Origin: Bacteroidota bacterium
Lineage (GTDB): Bacteria; Bacteroidota; Bacteroidia; Flavobacteriales; Weeksellaceae
Direction of reading: 5' to 3'
Length of the DNA: 64,000 nucleotides
NCBI GenBank assembly: GCA_023422635.1
Contig: JAFAGO010000035.1
Span: 62,001 to 126,000, forward strand
The position numbers and the translations under genes were made by a program. Below the pieces are notes generated by a model. That model was given only the letters and a program-made list of their open reading frames with translations. It was not told where the DNA came from and did not search any database. Positions 17,254 through 26,385 of this stretch are shown here, one piece after another. The stretch's first letter is position 1. The number at the start of each line of letters is the position of its first letter.

Positions 17254-18945
17254 ATGAAACTTTCTTTCACAATACTTTTTACGCTACTGTCAATTTGCTT
17301 TTTAAAAGCCCAATATCAGCCAAAAAACACCACTTTAGCCGATCAGGAAAAAGCAAATACTTGGGTGAATAAAACGTACTCGCAATTAAGCCAAAACGAA
17401 AAGCTAGGCCAATTATTTATCGTTGCTCTTTACACCAATAAAGGCGAATCATTTATTAACGATGTGCGAAACATTGTAGAAAAAGAAAAAATTGGCGGAC
17501 TAATTTTAATGCAAGACGACGCCGAAAGAGAGATAAATCTTGTAAATGAATTTCAGAAAAACGCTAAAGTCCCCCTATTAATTGGGATGGATGCAGAATG
17601 GGGATTGTATCAAAGAATTCCCACCGCTTACAAATTTCCATGGGCAATTACGTTAGGTGCGATTCAGGATAAAAATTTAATTTATCAAATGGCTGAAAAA
17701 ATTGCGCAAGACTGTAAAAGGATGGGGATTAATTGGGATTTTGCGCCCGTGGTTGATGTGAATACCAATCCGAATAATCCCATCATCGGAAACCGTAGTT
17801 TTGGATCGGATGTTGATAATGTTATCCATTCTGCATTGGCCTATTCGAAGGGATTGCAAGATTCTAATGTTTTAGCAGCGATTAAACATTTTCCTGGACA
17901 TGGCGATACAGATACCGATTCGCACTTGGATTTACCTGTGGTTTCGCACAATCTAGAAAGATTAAATGAAATCGAAATTGCCCCTTTCAAATCATTGATG
18001 GATAAAGGAATTGGTGGTGTAATGGTTGCGCATCTTTATGTACCAACCCTCGAAAACGGTAAAGGAATTCCTGCATCGGTTTCGCACAAAATTGTGACGG
18101 AACTTCTTAAAGAGAAACTGGGCTATAAAGGCTTAATTATAACGGACGCCTTAAATATGGGCGCTGTTGCCAACAAATACAAAGCGGGCGAACTAGATGC
18201 AATGGCTTTTAAAGCCGGAAATGATTTAATGCTTTTTTCTCAAGATGTTGCAAAAGGGAAAAAACTAATTCAAAATGCCATTGATCGTGGAGAAATCCCT
18301 CAAAGCAGAGTTGAAGAAAGTGTGAAGAAAATTTTGCTCGCCAAATATTATCTTGGATTAACGCAGTATAATGAGGTAAATCCCATAAATGTAAATCAAG
18401 ATTTAAACACAGAATCTCATCAACAATTGGTTCAAAATTTATACAGCAATGCTTTAACATTAATAAAAGACGAAAAAGCGTTACTCCCATTAAAAGAAAA
18501 AGAAACCTATTACTACGTTCCTTTAGAAGAAGCGCCTTACGAAACATTTTACCAAAACCTCAGCAACACGCAAAACATCGTACTTATAAAAGCCACCGAA
18601 ATTGCGACAATTCCTACTGGTGCTAAAGTAATTATCGGCATTCATAAAGATAATTCTACTGCATATAAACCATATCAAATTTCAGAAAATAGTAAGAAAA
18701 TCATTTCTGCTTTGGCAAAAAAACATCCAACTATTCTTGCTATTTTCGGTTCGCCATATGCGCTAAAAGATTTCAGTATTTCAAAACTTTCCACCGTTCT
18801 CATATCGTACGAAAACAATAGCGATTCAATGAAAGCAACTGCTGAAGCATTCGAAGGAAATACGGAGATCAACGGTAAACTTCCGGTTTTGGTAAATGAA
18901 GATTTAAAATACGGTGCAGGAATCAATTTAAAGGCGAAACATTAA
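17254..18945 (+). CDS. glycoside hydrolase family 3, NagZ-like beta-N-acetylhexosaminidase
   Basis: A 563-aa exported GH3 enzyme with a signal peptide (ending FLKAQ). The TIM barrel holds GNRSFG, KHFPGHGDTDTDSH, which carries the Asp-His general acid/base dyad typical of NagZ, and the nucleophile Asp in ITDALNMG. A further ~200 residues form the alpha/beta C-terminal domain. Expected role: removal of beta-linked N-acetylglucosamine from muropeptides or other glycans in the periplasm. Classical E. coli NagZ is cytoplasmic and one-domain, so this longer exported form may act on cell-wall or dietary glycans. Confidence 0.9.
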   Translation: MKLSFTILFTLLSICFLKAQYQPKNTTLADQEKANTWVNKTYSQLSQNEKLGQLFIVALYTNKGESFINDVRNIVEKEKIGGLILMQDDAEREINLVNEFQKNAKVPLLIGMDAEWGLYQRIPTAYKFPWAITLGAIQDKNLIYQMAEKIAQDCKRMGINWDFAPVVDVNTNPNNPIIGNRSFGSDVDNVIHSALAYSKGLQDSNVLAAIKHFPGHGDTDTDSHLDLPVVSHNLERLNEIEIAPFKSLMDKGIGGVMVAHLYVPTLENGKGIPASVSHKIVTELLKEKLGYKGLIITDALNMGAVANKYKAGELDAMAFKAGNDLMLFSQDVAKGKKLIQNAIDRGEIPQSRVEESVKKILLAKYYLGLTQYNEVNPINVNQDLNTESHQQLVQNLYSNALTLIKDEKALLPLKEKETYYYVPLEEAPYETFYQNLSNTQNIVLIKATEIATIPTGAKVIIGIHKDNSTAYKPYQISENSKKIISALAKKHPTILAIFGSPYALKDFSISKLSTVLISYENNSDSMKATAEAFEGNTEINGKLPVLVNEDLKYGAGINLKAKH

Positions 18946-19049
18946 AATCGAACACACCAAATTAGGAATCGCTATCTTTAGCAAGAATTTAACTATTAAA
19001 ATTAGAAGGAAAATCAGTTTACAATTCTGAAAACCTTTAAAAGAAAACA

Positions 19050-20198
19050 ATGAAAATCGGAATTCTCTGTTACCCAACCTATGGCGGAAGCGGTATTGTT
19101 GCCACTGAACTTGGAATGTCGCTTGCCAACAAAGGCTACGAAGTGCACTTTATATCCAGCAACTTACCTGCACGATTGGATATTACCAATCCCAACATAT
19201 TTTTTCATAAAGTAAATGTGCAAACCTATCCTCTGTTTCAGTATCAACCTTACGACATTGCGTTAAGTTCGATGATTTATAGGGTTGTTAATTTATACAA
19301 GCTAGATTTGCTGCATGCACATTATGCCATTCCTTATGCTTACGCCGCTTTTACCGCAAAACAAATGCTGAAAGAAGAAGGTAAAGATGTTCCTTTGGTT
19401 ACAACATTGCATGGAACAGATATTACTTTGGTAGGGCAACATCCCAGTTATAAACACGCCGTTGAATTCTCCATTAATCAATCCAACACCATCACAACCG
19501 TTTCGGAGAGTTTGAAAAAAGATACGCTTCAATTTTTTTCAATTCATAAAAATATCGAAGTCATAACAAACTTTATCGATAACACAGAATTTGATGAATG
19601 TATATCGTGCAACAGAAACCAATTTGCTCAACCCGACGAAAAAATTCTAATTCACGTTTCTAATTTGCGACCAGTAAAAAGAATTCAGGATGTTTTGCAA
19701 GTGTTTAAAAATGTTCAGAAAAAAGTAAAATCAAAATTGATTATTATTGGTGAAGGACCAGAAATGGAAATTGTTTCGCAGTTTCTAGAAGAAAATCCCA
19801 ACCTCATCGACAAAATTCGTTTGTTAGGTAAAGTGAACGATTTATACCGAATTTTGCAACTATGTGATGTTTTTTTACTGCCATCGGAGCAAGAAAGTTT
19901 TGGTTTAGCAGCTTTAGAAGCAATGGCCGCATCCACCCCTGTTGTTAGTTCCAACGCAGGTGGAATTCCGGAAGTGAATATCCAAGGAGAAACCGGATAT
20001 TTAACGGAAGTTGGGAATGTTGAAGCAATGAGCAACTACACCATAAAACTGCTTAGTAATGATGATTTATTGCAACAAATGAAACACAATGCAAAGCAGC
20101 AAGCAGAACGTTTTGACATTAAAAAAATCCTTCCACTTTATGAAGATATGTATGTTCGTACGTTAGAAGAATTCCAAAACAAAAATACAACTCGTTAA
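19050..20198 (+). CDS. bshA: N-acetyl-alpha-D-glucosaminyl L-malate synthase
   Basis: A 382-aa GT4 glycosyltransferase, the first enzyme of bacillithiol synthesis (UDP-GlcNAc plus L-malate). The N-terminus MKIGILCYPTYGGSGIVATE and the HAHYAIPYA block are specific to BshA. GT4 signatures SNLRPVKR and the ExxxxGLAALEAMA nucleotide site (EQESFGLAALEAM) follow. It is probably the first gene of a run with DUF2851, PspC and an acetyltransferase. A TATCTTTA -7-like box lies at 18973-18980. BshB and BshC are not in the window. Confidence 0.95.
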   Translation: MKIGILCYPTYGGSGIVATELGMSLANKGYEVHFISSNLPARLDITNPNIFFHKVNVQTYPLFQYQPYDIALSSMIYRVVNLYKLDLLHAHYAIPYAYAAFTAKQMLKEEGKDVPLVTTLHGTDITLVGQHPSYKHAVEFSINQSNTITTVSESLKKDTLQFFSIHKNIEVITNFIDNTEFDECISCNRNQFAQPDEKILIHVSNLRPVKRIQDVLQVFKNVQKKVKSKLIIIGEGPEMEIVSQFLEENPNLIDKIRLLGKVNDLYRILQLCDVFLLPSEQESFGLAALEAMAASTPVVSSNAGGIPEVNIQGETGYLTEVGNVEAMSNYTIKLLSNDDLLQQMKHNAKQQAERFDIKKILPLYEDMYVRTLEEFQNKNTTR

Positions 20199-20211
20199 AT
20201 TTCAAAATATT

Positions 20212-20246
20212 ACAGGATATTTTTATCTTTAAGAAAAATATCCTGT
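20212..20246. repeat. perfect 13-bp inverted repeat overlapping a GTG start
   Basis: ACAGGATATTTTT (20212-20224) and AAAAATATCCTGT (20234-20246) form a perfect stem with a 9-base loop, starting 13 bp after the bshA stop. The right arm contains the first two bases of the GTG start of the DUF2851 gene. It may act as a weak terminator or mask the start. Confidence 0.75.
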
Positions 20247-21510
20247 GAACGAAAAATTACTCCAATATATCTGGAATTATCGATTGTTTTCAGGTTTCAA
20301 TTTTGTAGATACGAATGGAAACCCGCTGGAAATTCTCGATTATGGCACTTGGAATCATAATTCAGGTCCAGATTTTTCGTTCGCAAAAATTAAAACTAAA
20401 GACTTCGTTTTAGCAGGTAATATCGAGCTTCATTTACGATCTTCCGATTGGATATTACATCAACATTCCGAAAATTCAGAATTTAAGAATATCATTTTGC
20501 ATGTGGTATTTATGCATGATTGTGAAATTAACGACCTGACGAATCTTAATATTCCCACATTGGAATTAAAAAATTTTATTAATGAAAAACTTTTCTGGAA
20601 GTATGAAAAAATGATGATGGATGCAGCATTTATTCCTTGTGAAAGCATTTTTGACATTCAAAAAACCCCCATTAACTTTCAAGAAAATCAACTTTTATCA
20701 AAACTCAATGAACGATCAACTGGTATAGAAACCCAACTCAAGCAAAATAAAAATGATTATGAGGCGGTATTATTTCACGAACTTGCATATGCTTTCGGCT
20801 TAAAAGTAAACGCCGATATTTTTCGAAATATTGCTGAGAGCATTCCTTATTCTGTTATTCGGAAGACACGAAATAATCTAGAACAAATTAATGCTTTATT
20901 GTATGGCAAAGCCGATTGGTTGAAGGTTTCAATGGATGAAAATACTCAACTTTGGAAACGCGAATTTGATTTTCTTAAACATAAATTTGAACTTTCACCT
21001 CATTCATTCTCACCAAAATTCCTTCGCTTGCGTCCTCAGAATTTCCCAACAATACGGATTTCTCAATTCGCTGCGCTTCTGCATCAATATCCCAGCTTAT
21101 TTCAAATGCTTATGGAAGTAAATTCTGTACAAAAAATGCATGAAATCTTTTCCATAATTCAAGCTCATCCGTATTGGGACGACAAATTTGTTTTCGGAAA
21201 AACAACATCAAAAATCCACTCAACATTTTTAACTAAAAATTTTGTTGATTTAATCTTGATAAATGCTGTATTGCCGATTAAGTACACTTGGTTTAAGAAT
21301 GAAAACGAAAATACAGCTGATGAAATCCTTGAATTTTACGAAGCTATTAAACCAGAAAAGAATAGTGTTATCGACAAATGGAAAAATTTAAAGATAAAAA
21401 TGAATTCCGCTAAAGATACCCAAGCATTTCTTTATCATTATAAAAATTTCTGCTTACCAAAAAATTGCCTAAATTGCAGCATCGGGTACCAACTTTTACG
21501 CGAACAATAA
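20245..21510 (+). CDS. DUF2851 family protein
   Basis: A 421-aa soluble protein of the DUF2851 family, recognised from NEKLLQYIWNYRLF and the GTWNHNSGPDFSFAKIK block near the N-terminus, which is well conserved in Bacteroidota. The acidic/aromatic N-terminal block suggests an enzyme of nuclease-like fold, but no function is established to my knowledge. The start is GTG within the hairpin described above; no ATG is available before the conserved region. The PspC-domain gene starts 5 bp after the stop. Confidence 0.85.
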   Translation: MNEKLLQYIWNYRLFSGFNFVDTNGNPLEILDYGTWNHNSGPDFSFAKIKTKDFVLAGNIELHLRSSDWILHQHSENSEFKNIILHVVFMHDCEINDLTNLNIPTLELKNFINEKLFWKYEKMMMDAAFIPCESIFDIQKTPINFQENQLLSKLNERSTGIETQLKQNKNDYEAVLFHELAYAFGLKVNADIFRNIAESIPYSVIRKTRNNLEQINALLYGKADWLKVSMDENTQLWKREFDFLKHKFELSPHSFSPKFLRLRPQNFPTIRISQFAALLHQYPSLFQMLMEVNSVQKMHEIFSIIQAHPYWDDKFVFGKTTSKIHSTFLTKNFVDLILINAVLPIKYTWFKNENENTADEILEFYEAIKPEKNSVIDKWKNLKIKMNSAKDTQAFLYHYKNFCLPKNCLNCSIGYQLLREQ

Positions 21511-21515
21511 TAGAA

Positions 21516-21752
21516 ATGACAGAGCCTAACTTCATTAATAATTTACGCCACAAAATGGAACAACAATGGTTTGGCGTGCTTACAAGAATGGGAACGAAAT
21601 TGGGAATTCCGGTGAGTAAACTCCGCGTTTTTTTCATTTATTCAACATTTGCAACCGCTGGAATTTTCTTTCTGTTTTATCTTGGTTTAGCGTTCACGCT
21701 TTGGGTAAAAGATATTTTTTTCATTCGAAGACCGAGCGTTTTTGATCTATAA
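21516..21752 (+). CDS. PspC domain protein
   Basis: A 78-aa small membrane protein: a conserved cytosolic part (GVLTRMGTKLGIPVSKLRV) and one hydrophobic helix (about 46-66), as in the PspC family of phage-shock/membrane-stress proteins. I chose ATG 21516, because the alternative 51-bp extension overlaps DUF2851. It is probably co-transcribed with DUF2851 upstream and the acetyltransferase 10 bp downstream. Confidence 0.82.
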   Translation: MTEPNFINNLRHKMEQQWFGVLTRMGTKLGIPVSKLRVFFIYSTFATAGIFFLFYLGLAFTLWVKDIFFIRRPSVFDL

Positions 21753-21762
21753 AAAACATGGT

Positions 21763-22290
21763 ATGATTTCACTAAAAAAGTTAAACTCTGAAGAAGAAAT
21801 AGCCCAAATTTTACCTCATTACGAAAGCACATTCCCTGCCGATGAAAGAAGGGATCGTGATGATTTTCTTTCTTTAAGTGAAAACACATCTGTGGATATT
21901 TTAGGAATTCTTGAAGACGAAATTTCAATAGGATATGCAGTTGTTTGGAATCTTAATTCCTTTTACTTTCTAGAACATTTTGAAGTTTTTAAAGAATTTC
22001 GAAACCGAAAATTTGGCGCTTCTGTTTTGAAAATTCTCACCCAAACGTATCCTAAAATGATATTGGAATCAGAACCTTCCGATTTCAACGAAATTGCACA
22101 AAGAAGAATTGCTTTTTACGAAAGAAATGGCTTTCACATTATTGAAAAACATTATTTACAACCCAGTTACGGAGAAGGAAAAAACAGTATGGAATTGTAT
22201 TTGATGGCTAACTTTCAAAATCACGAAATTCCTGAATCGATAGCAATCATTCATCAAAACGTGTATCGTTTTTTACATGAGAACAATTAA
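21763..22290 (+). CDS. GNAT family N-acetyltransferase
   Basis: A 175-aa protein with the GNAT topology. The acetyl-CoA loop region reads EFRNRKFGASVLK (R/Q-x-x-G-x-G/A variant), and a late beta-strand RRIAFYERNGFHI is typical of the family. The substrate is unknown. The ATG at 21763 begins the domain directly; the upstream in-frame start at 21742 would overlap the PspC gene. Confidence 0.82.
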   Translation: MISLKKLNSEEEIAQILPHYESTFPADERRDRDDFLSLSENTSVDILGILEDEISIGYAVVWNLNSFYFLEHFEVFKEFRNRKFGASVLKILTQTYPKMILESEPSDFNEIAQRRIAFYERNGFHIIEKHYLQPSYGEGKNSMELYLMANFQNHEIPESIAIIHQNVYRFLHENN

Positions 22291-22369
22291 AAACGCCACG
22301 TAAAGTAGATTTGCTTGCGTTCATAGGAAATGTAATCAAAAGCTCATCTCTCTTTCAAAAAACACATGT

Positions 22370-23152
22370 ATGAAAACAAAACTTTTCTCGCTGATTATTG
22401 TCGCAACTGCCGCTTTTTCAAGTCTTACTTCTTGTCAAAATCAAAAAACAGTGAATACCCAAACGGAAAAAAATACACCAAAATACGAAAATGATGTTTA
22501 CGGTATTTACCGAGGTACAATTCCTTGTGCCGATTGCGAAGGTATTAAAACAACCATTCATTTAGAAACTGATAATACATTTACCACCACTTCTGAATAT
22601 CTAGGTAGAAATGTTGATCCATTTCAAACCTCTGGAACATTTAATTGGGATCAATCTGGGACAAAAATTATTCTCGACGATTCAAAATCAAAAAGTTATT
22701 TTTTGGTTGGTGAAGACACGCTAACACAGCTCGACCAATCAGGAAATAGAATCGAAGGCGATTTCGCGCAACTCTTTATTTTTACGCGAGAAAATTATGA
22801 TATAGTAGATAAACAATGGACGCTATTTGAGTTAATGGGCAAACCCGTAGATCCCAATACCACTATGAATAAACAAGCGTTTATCACTTTTGATGATGCG
22901 AGCAATCGTTATACGGCGACCGCAGGTTGTAATACGCTATCTGGTACTTTTGTTACGGAAGCTTTTAACAAATTAAAACTTAGTGCAGGAATAAGCACAA
23001 TGATGGCTTGCCCCGATATGACGTTGGAAGATGAATTTACAAATATTCTTCAACACGCTGATTCTTTTATCATTAAAGGAGATGAACTTCTTTTAGTGAA
23101 AGGAAGAATGGCGCCTTTAGCCAGATTTAAAACACCATTAAGAAGAAGATAA
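22370..23152 (+). CDS. lipoprotein with NlpE N-terminal and META domains
   Basis: A 260-aa lipoprotein (lipobox LTSC, Cys ~22). The first domain (about 45-145) carries YRGTIPCADCEGI with the CxxC of the NlpE N-terminal fold. The second (about 150-250) is a META/HslJ domain with ATAGCNTLSGTF and TMMACP. In other bacteria, NlpE-type proteins sense envelope or surface stress and META proteins are linked to stress and antibiotic tolerance, so a stress-related envelope role is inferred. It is monocistronic and ends at a strong terminator. Confidence 0.87.
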   Translation: MKTKLFSLIIVATAAFSSLTSCQNQKTVNTQTEKNTPKYENDVYGIYRGTIPCADCEGIKTTIHLETDNTFTTTSEYLGRNVDPFQTSGTFNWDQSGTKIILDDSKSKSYFLVGEDTLTQLDQSGNRIEGDFAQLFIFTRENYDIVDKQWTLFELMGKPVDPNTTMNKQAFITFDDASNRYTATAGCNTLSGTFVTEAFNKLKLSAGISTMMACPDMTLEDEFTNILQHADSFIIKGDELLLVKGRMAPLARFKTPLRRR

Positions 23153-23160
23153 AACAAAGA

Positions 23161-23191
23161 AAACCAGCAAAATAAACGCTGGTTTTTTTTT
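23161..23191 (+). terminator. intrinsic terminator after the NlpE/META gene
   Basis: AAACCAGC pairs with GCTGGTTT and is followed by a long T run, directly after the stop codon. Confidence 0.92.
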
Positions 23192-23222
23192 ATCATTTCA
23201 TCGAAAATAATATTCAAAATCG

Positions 23223-23954
23223 TTAGTCTACTTCATATTCCAATTTAATTGTAATGCTCGCCTCCTTGTCTTTCGACGACGTATTGAATGTTCCACCATA
23301 TGAATAATCTTCATTGGAATTTGGCGCAGTAATTTGTATTACTCCCATATTTGCTTTTTTCAAATTTCCCAATTTTGAACCCGCATTTTCTGCAATTTTT
23401 TCAGCGCGCTGTTTCGCATCTTTTGTTGCATCGGCAATCATTTGTTGCTTCACGTCCGACAATTTGGTATAGAAATAATTAGGTGGCGAGGAAGTAAATT
23501 CAATTCCGAGGTTAATGATTTCTGTAATATTACGCGAAAGATTTTCAATTTTTCCAACATTTTTACTCTCGATAGAAACTTTTTGAGAAAGCTGATATCC
23601 CGCAAAAGTTTGCGTGTTGATGCCGCTTGCATCCGTTCCGTAATTGTATTGTTTCTGAATATCTACCGAAGAAAAAACAATTTCATTTTTCGGAATTCCC
23701 TTTGAAACCAAGTAATTTTCAATCACTTTTTTATCATTTGCCAATTCATCATAGGCTTGTTTCAAATCGAAGCTATTTCGTGAAAAATTTCCCGACCAAG
23801 TAATAAGATCCGAAGTAAATTGCTTGGTTCCTAAACCGGTGACCGAAATGGTATTTTCCGATTTATTTCTGTTCTTAATGGCACTTCCCAAAAGTCCAAG
23901 ACCGATTATAAAGCCTAAAGAAGCGATGGAAATTGCAATCGTATTTTTGTACAT
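23223..23954 (-). CDS. SIMPL domain protein (DUF541)
   Basis: A 243-aa protein with one N-terminal membrane anchor or uncleaved signal (residues 5-25), followed by a SIMPL/DUF541 domain recognised from ISVTGLGTKQFTSDL and the long helical DAKQRAEKIAENAGSKLG segment. SIMPL proteins form large rings in the periplasm or outer membrane of bacteria; their exact function is unclear. Transcribed alone, converging on the NlpE/META gene. Confidence 0.87.
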   Translation of the reverse strand: MYKNTIAISIASLGFIIGLGLLGSAIKNRNKSENTISVTGLGTKQFTSDLITWSGNFSRNSFDLKQAYDELANDKKVIENYLVSKGIPKNEIVFSSVDIQKQYNYGTDASGINTQTFAGYQLSQKVSIESKNVGKIENLSRNITEIINLGIEFTSSPPNYFYTKLSDVKQQMIADATKDAKQRAEKIAENAGSKLGNLKKANMGVIQITAPNSNEDYSYGGTFNTSSKDKEASITIKLEYEVD

Positions 23955-24063
23955 ATCTATAGGGTTTGATGATTTTAAATATAAACAACAAAATTTTCTA
24001 TGGATTCTGTATCAAATCACATTCCAATTATTTAACATTTTTTAACAATTGAAAAAATTAGTG

Positions 24064-24834
24064 TTATTTAATCTGATTAAGATAGTGGTTTATATCTTCT
24101 TCCATAACAAATAAAACTGCAGAAAAATTTCCCGCTTGTATTGATTGGGAAATATTGGGGTTTTTCCCTATTGAAAATCGAATAAATTCTTCTATTTTTT
24201 CTTGTGGAATTCCTGCTTTTATAAAATAATCATCTTCTATTCGCTCGCGGATCCAATGTACATTTTCCTGTAAATCTTCGTATCGATATACACTTTTCAT
24301 TCGTCTACCATCTCCCGAAATATTTTTATACAAGGTATTTAAATTTAAGTTACTCAGCGCATATCCCAACACACCAACTTTTTGAACGCTTGGTGGCGTA
24401 GCTTCGCGAGGTTTTTCTGGAGTTTTAGGAACACCTATTTCATTTTGAAGTTGTTCTACACGATCCGATTTTGCAAGCATTTTAGAGTCTCGATCCAGCT
24501 CACCTGTAAGTTTTACTTTTTGAATATGAACTTCTTCGATTTCCTTAGGAGTTCGCACTAAATGTACATCAATAGCACGAGTTAAATCCGCACTAGAAAC
24601 AACATAAGAAGTACGATCAAAACCCTTTTTTGCAATTCGCAATTCATCGCCCACACGAGCTTGAATTAAAAATGTTCCATCGGGATTTACAGAAGCATAT
24701 TTCATTGCGGAAATATTGTACACTAGCGCATTCAAGATACGATTATCGTCCTCATCGGTAATTGTTCCCCGAACCTCTTGTGCGAGAGAAATTCCACTAA
24801 AAAGCAGAAAAATAAAAAATAAGAGATGCTTCAT
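24064..24834 (-). CDS. exported carboxypeptidase-regulatory-like domain protein (paralogue 2)
   Basis: A 256-aa protein with a signal peptide (ending GISLAQ) then a CarboxypepD_reg-like beta-sandwich (EVRGTITDEDDNRILNALVY, 20-39). A charged linker and a helical C-terminal region follow, including FIKAGIPQEKIEEFIRFSI. It shares the whole layout with the gene immediately upstream (24831-25610), so the two are tandem duplicates. Their coding regions overlap by 4 bp (ATGA), so they are translationally coupled. Neither has a TonB plug or barrel. The function is not known; periplasmic location is inferred. Confidence 0.8.
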   Translation of the reverse strand: MKHLLFFIFLLFSGISLAQEVRGTITDEDDNRILNALVYNISAMKYASVNPDGTFLIQARVGDELRIAKKGFDRTSYVVSSADLTRAIDVHLVRTPKEIEEVHIQKVKLTGELDRDSKMLAKSDRVEQLQNEIGVPKTPEKPREATPPSVQKVGVLGYALSNLNLNTLYKNISGDGRRMKSVYRYEDLQENVHWIRERIEDDYFIKAGIPQEKIEEFIRFSIGKNPNISQSIQAGNFSAVLFVMEEDINHYLNQIK

Positions 24835-25610
24835 TTTTTTCTTTTTTTCTTTTTGGAAGGAGGATCATTCGGTAAGTTTTGTCGATACGCTGTAATTTTT
24901 TGCGAAGCTACCACATCAAAACGTGCCAAATCTGCCGGAGAGCAAAAACCATAAAACAAGATCACTTTACGATTAAAATTTCGAAAAACATAATAGATAA
25001 ACGTTTGGATTTCCGACTTTTGCAAACCTAATTCTCGAATAAAAAAATCATCCCCTAAGTTTTGAATCAGGAAATTCATAAAATCCACATCATCCCATTT
25101 TGGTTTTACCGCTCCAATTGAGATTCCTGGACCAACAGGTTGCACAAACTCTCCGGGTTTTGGTGCTAACACTTCGGCCGTTGATGGTGCTTGAATGTAA
25201 TCCGCCATATCCGATTTTAACTCTTTAACGATTTTTATATCGCCAACATGTTGTACATCTTTATCGAGTTTACCGGTTGGTGAAAATGCGATTTTAACTT
25301 CTTCAATTTCTTCGGGAAGTCGCATTAAAACGACGGCTAAGGGGTCCTGAAAATCTTGTTTAGAAAGTTTTTGGGTTACTCTTTCATATCCTTTTTTAAC
25401 AAAACGAAGTTGATCGAATTCCTTCGCTCGAATGAAAAAATCTCCATTGTGATTGGAATCCACTTTTTCATCGGTTTGTACATTGTAAATGGTAACGTTG
25501 GGAATACGCGTACCATCTTCGGTAGTAACCGTGCCCATTACATAAGCTGACTGCGCATGTGTTTCAAGGATGAGAAGCGTTAAAAAAATAAAGAATAAAG
25601 GTTTTTTCAC
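24831..25610 (-). CDS. exported carboxypeptidase-regulatory-like domain protein (paralogue 1)
   Basis: A 259-aa protein with a signal peptide (ending LETHAQ), a CarboxypepD_reg-like domain (YVMGTVTTEDGTRIPNVTIY) and a C-terminal helical half with FFIRELGLQKSEIQTFIYYVF, matching FIKAGIPQEKIEEFIRFSI of its neighbour. The C-terminus is very basic (SKKKKRKK). First gene of the pair. The upstream 369-bp gap to the tmRNA holds a structured element and no gene I can support. Confidence 0.8.
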   Translation of the reverse strand: MKKPLFFIFLTLLILETHAQSAYVMGTVTTEDGTRIPNVTIYNVQTDEKVDSNHNGDFFIRAKEFDQLRFVKKGYERVTQKLSKQDFQDPLAVVLMRLPEEIEEVKIAFSPTGKLDKDVQHVGDIKIVKELKSDMADYIQAPSTAEVLAPKPGEFVQPVGPGISIGAVKPKWDDVDFMNFLIQNLGDDFFIRELGLQKSEIQTFIYYVFRNFNRKVILFYGFCSPADLARFDVVASQKITAYRQNLPNDPPSKKKKRKK

Positions 25611-25775
25611 AGGCTATTTTTTTCGTAAATGTAATTCGTGAAACTCCATAAATTTTCAATGTTAGAAATATTGAGGTTAAGTTTAACCTGCTTTAACCGT
25701 TTTTAAGATTTTTTTGTAAGCATTGAATTTTCGTTGTGTTAAAATTTTTGAGATTTCTGTACTTTTTTCGCGTGA

Positions 25776-25847
25776 GGGATGGCAGTGGAAATCCTTTTTT
25801 ATTTGGTAACGACCAATTAAAAAAGATTGAAACGTACAGCCCGACCC
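25776..25847. repeat. structured intergenic element upstream of ssrA
   Basis: A GC-richer block in an otherwise AT-rich gap: GGGATGGCAGTGGAAATCC, a T run, then an A run with AAAGATTGAAACG and ACAGCCCGACCC. The two halves can form an imperfect hairpin through the T and A runs. I recall very similar blocks (GGATGGCAGTGGAAATCC ... AGCCCGACCC) in flavobacterial intergenic DNA, but cannot count copies here. No coding frame is supported. Confidence 0.4.
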
Positions 25848-25957
25848 GAATTGTTGTAAAAGCGTTGGAGAGGGTGACGCCATCATAAAAATAATAGACA
25901 GCGAGCGATAAAAGTTTGTTTTGTGAATTTCATTTCAAGCGGTATAATAAATTTTGT

Positions 25958-25965
25958 TATCTTTG
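25958..25965 (+). promoter_or_regulatory. -7 box TATCTTTG for ssrA
   Basis: Exact TAnnTTTG match ending 14 bp before the first base of tmRNA. No TTTG at the standard -33 distance. Confidence 0.6.
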
Positions 25966-25979
25966 TAGACTTACTTTAT

Positions 25980-26376
25980 GGGGCTGACCGGTTTCGACAG
26001 CAAGACCAATGGGTAAGTAAGCATGCAGAGAACCGTAGCGCGATCTCTTAAATCCCTTGCTGCACATTTTAACTGGCAACGAAGAGTATGCTCTTGCTGC
26101 TTAATCTGAAGTTTAGTAGGATTAACATTTTTCCCGAAGTATAGTAAGGAAACAAGATGTCTCACCAAAGTTCTGTTCTGCGACGTTGGATTTTGAGGCA
26201 TAGGAAATGCGGAAATAAGCTTTTGGGAACTTCGACCAATTGACGAAAATTTTAGAAGTTAAGCCTAAAGTTGGGTGTTTGCTCTCTGCTTTAAGTCGAA
26301 AATTAATAGTAAAATAAGCATGTAGAAAGCTTGCGTATTGCTTGTTTGGACGAGAGTTCGAATCTCTCCAGCTCCA
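25980..26376 (+). ncRNA. ssrA: transfer-messenger RNA (tmRNA)
   Basis: The 5' end GGGGCTGACCGGTTTCGACA and the 3' T-arm/acceptor region (GAGAGTTCGAATCTCTCC then AGCTCCA) are the tRNA-like half of tmRNA. GGGGCTG pairs with CAGCTCC to form the acceptor stem. The terminal CCA is not encoded (the genome continues CAA), so it must be added after transcription. The resume frame at 26075-26104 reads GNEEYALAA followed by TAA, a normal proteolysis tag. It rescues stalled ribosomes together with SmpB, encoded at 55268. Length about 397 nt. Confidence 0.97.
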
Positions 26377-26385
26377 CAAAATTTA

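Noticed and set aside
25971..26379. Minus-strand frames over the tmRNA
   Set aside because: The plus strand is an unmistakable tmRNA; the frames are accidental.
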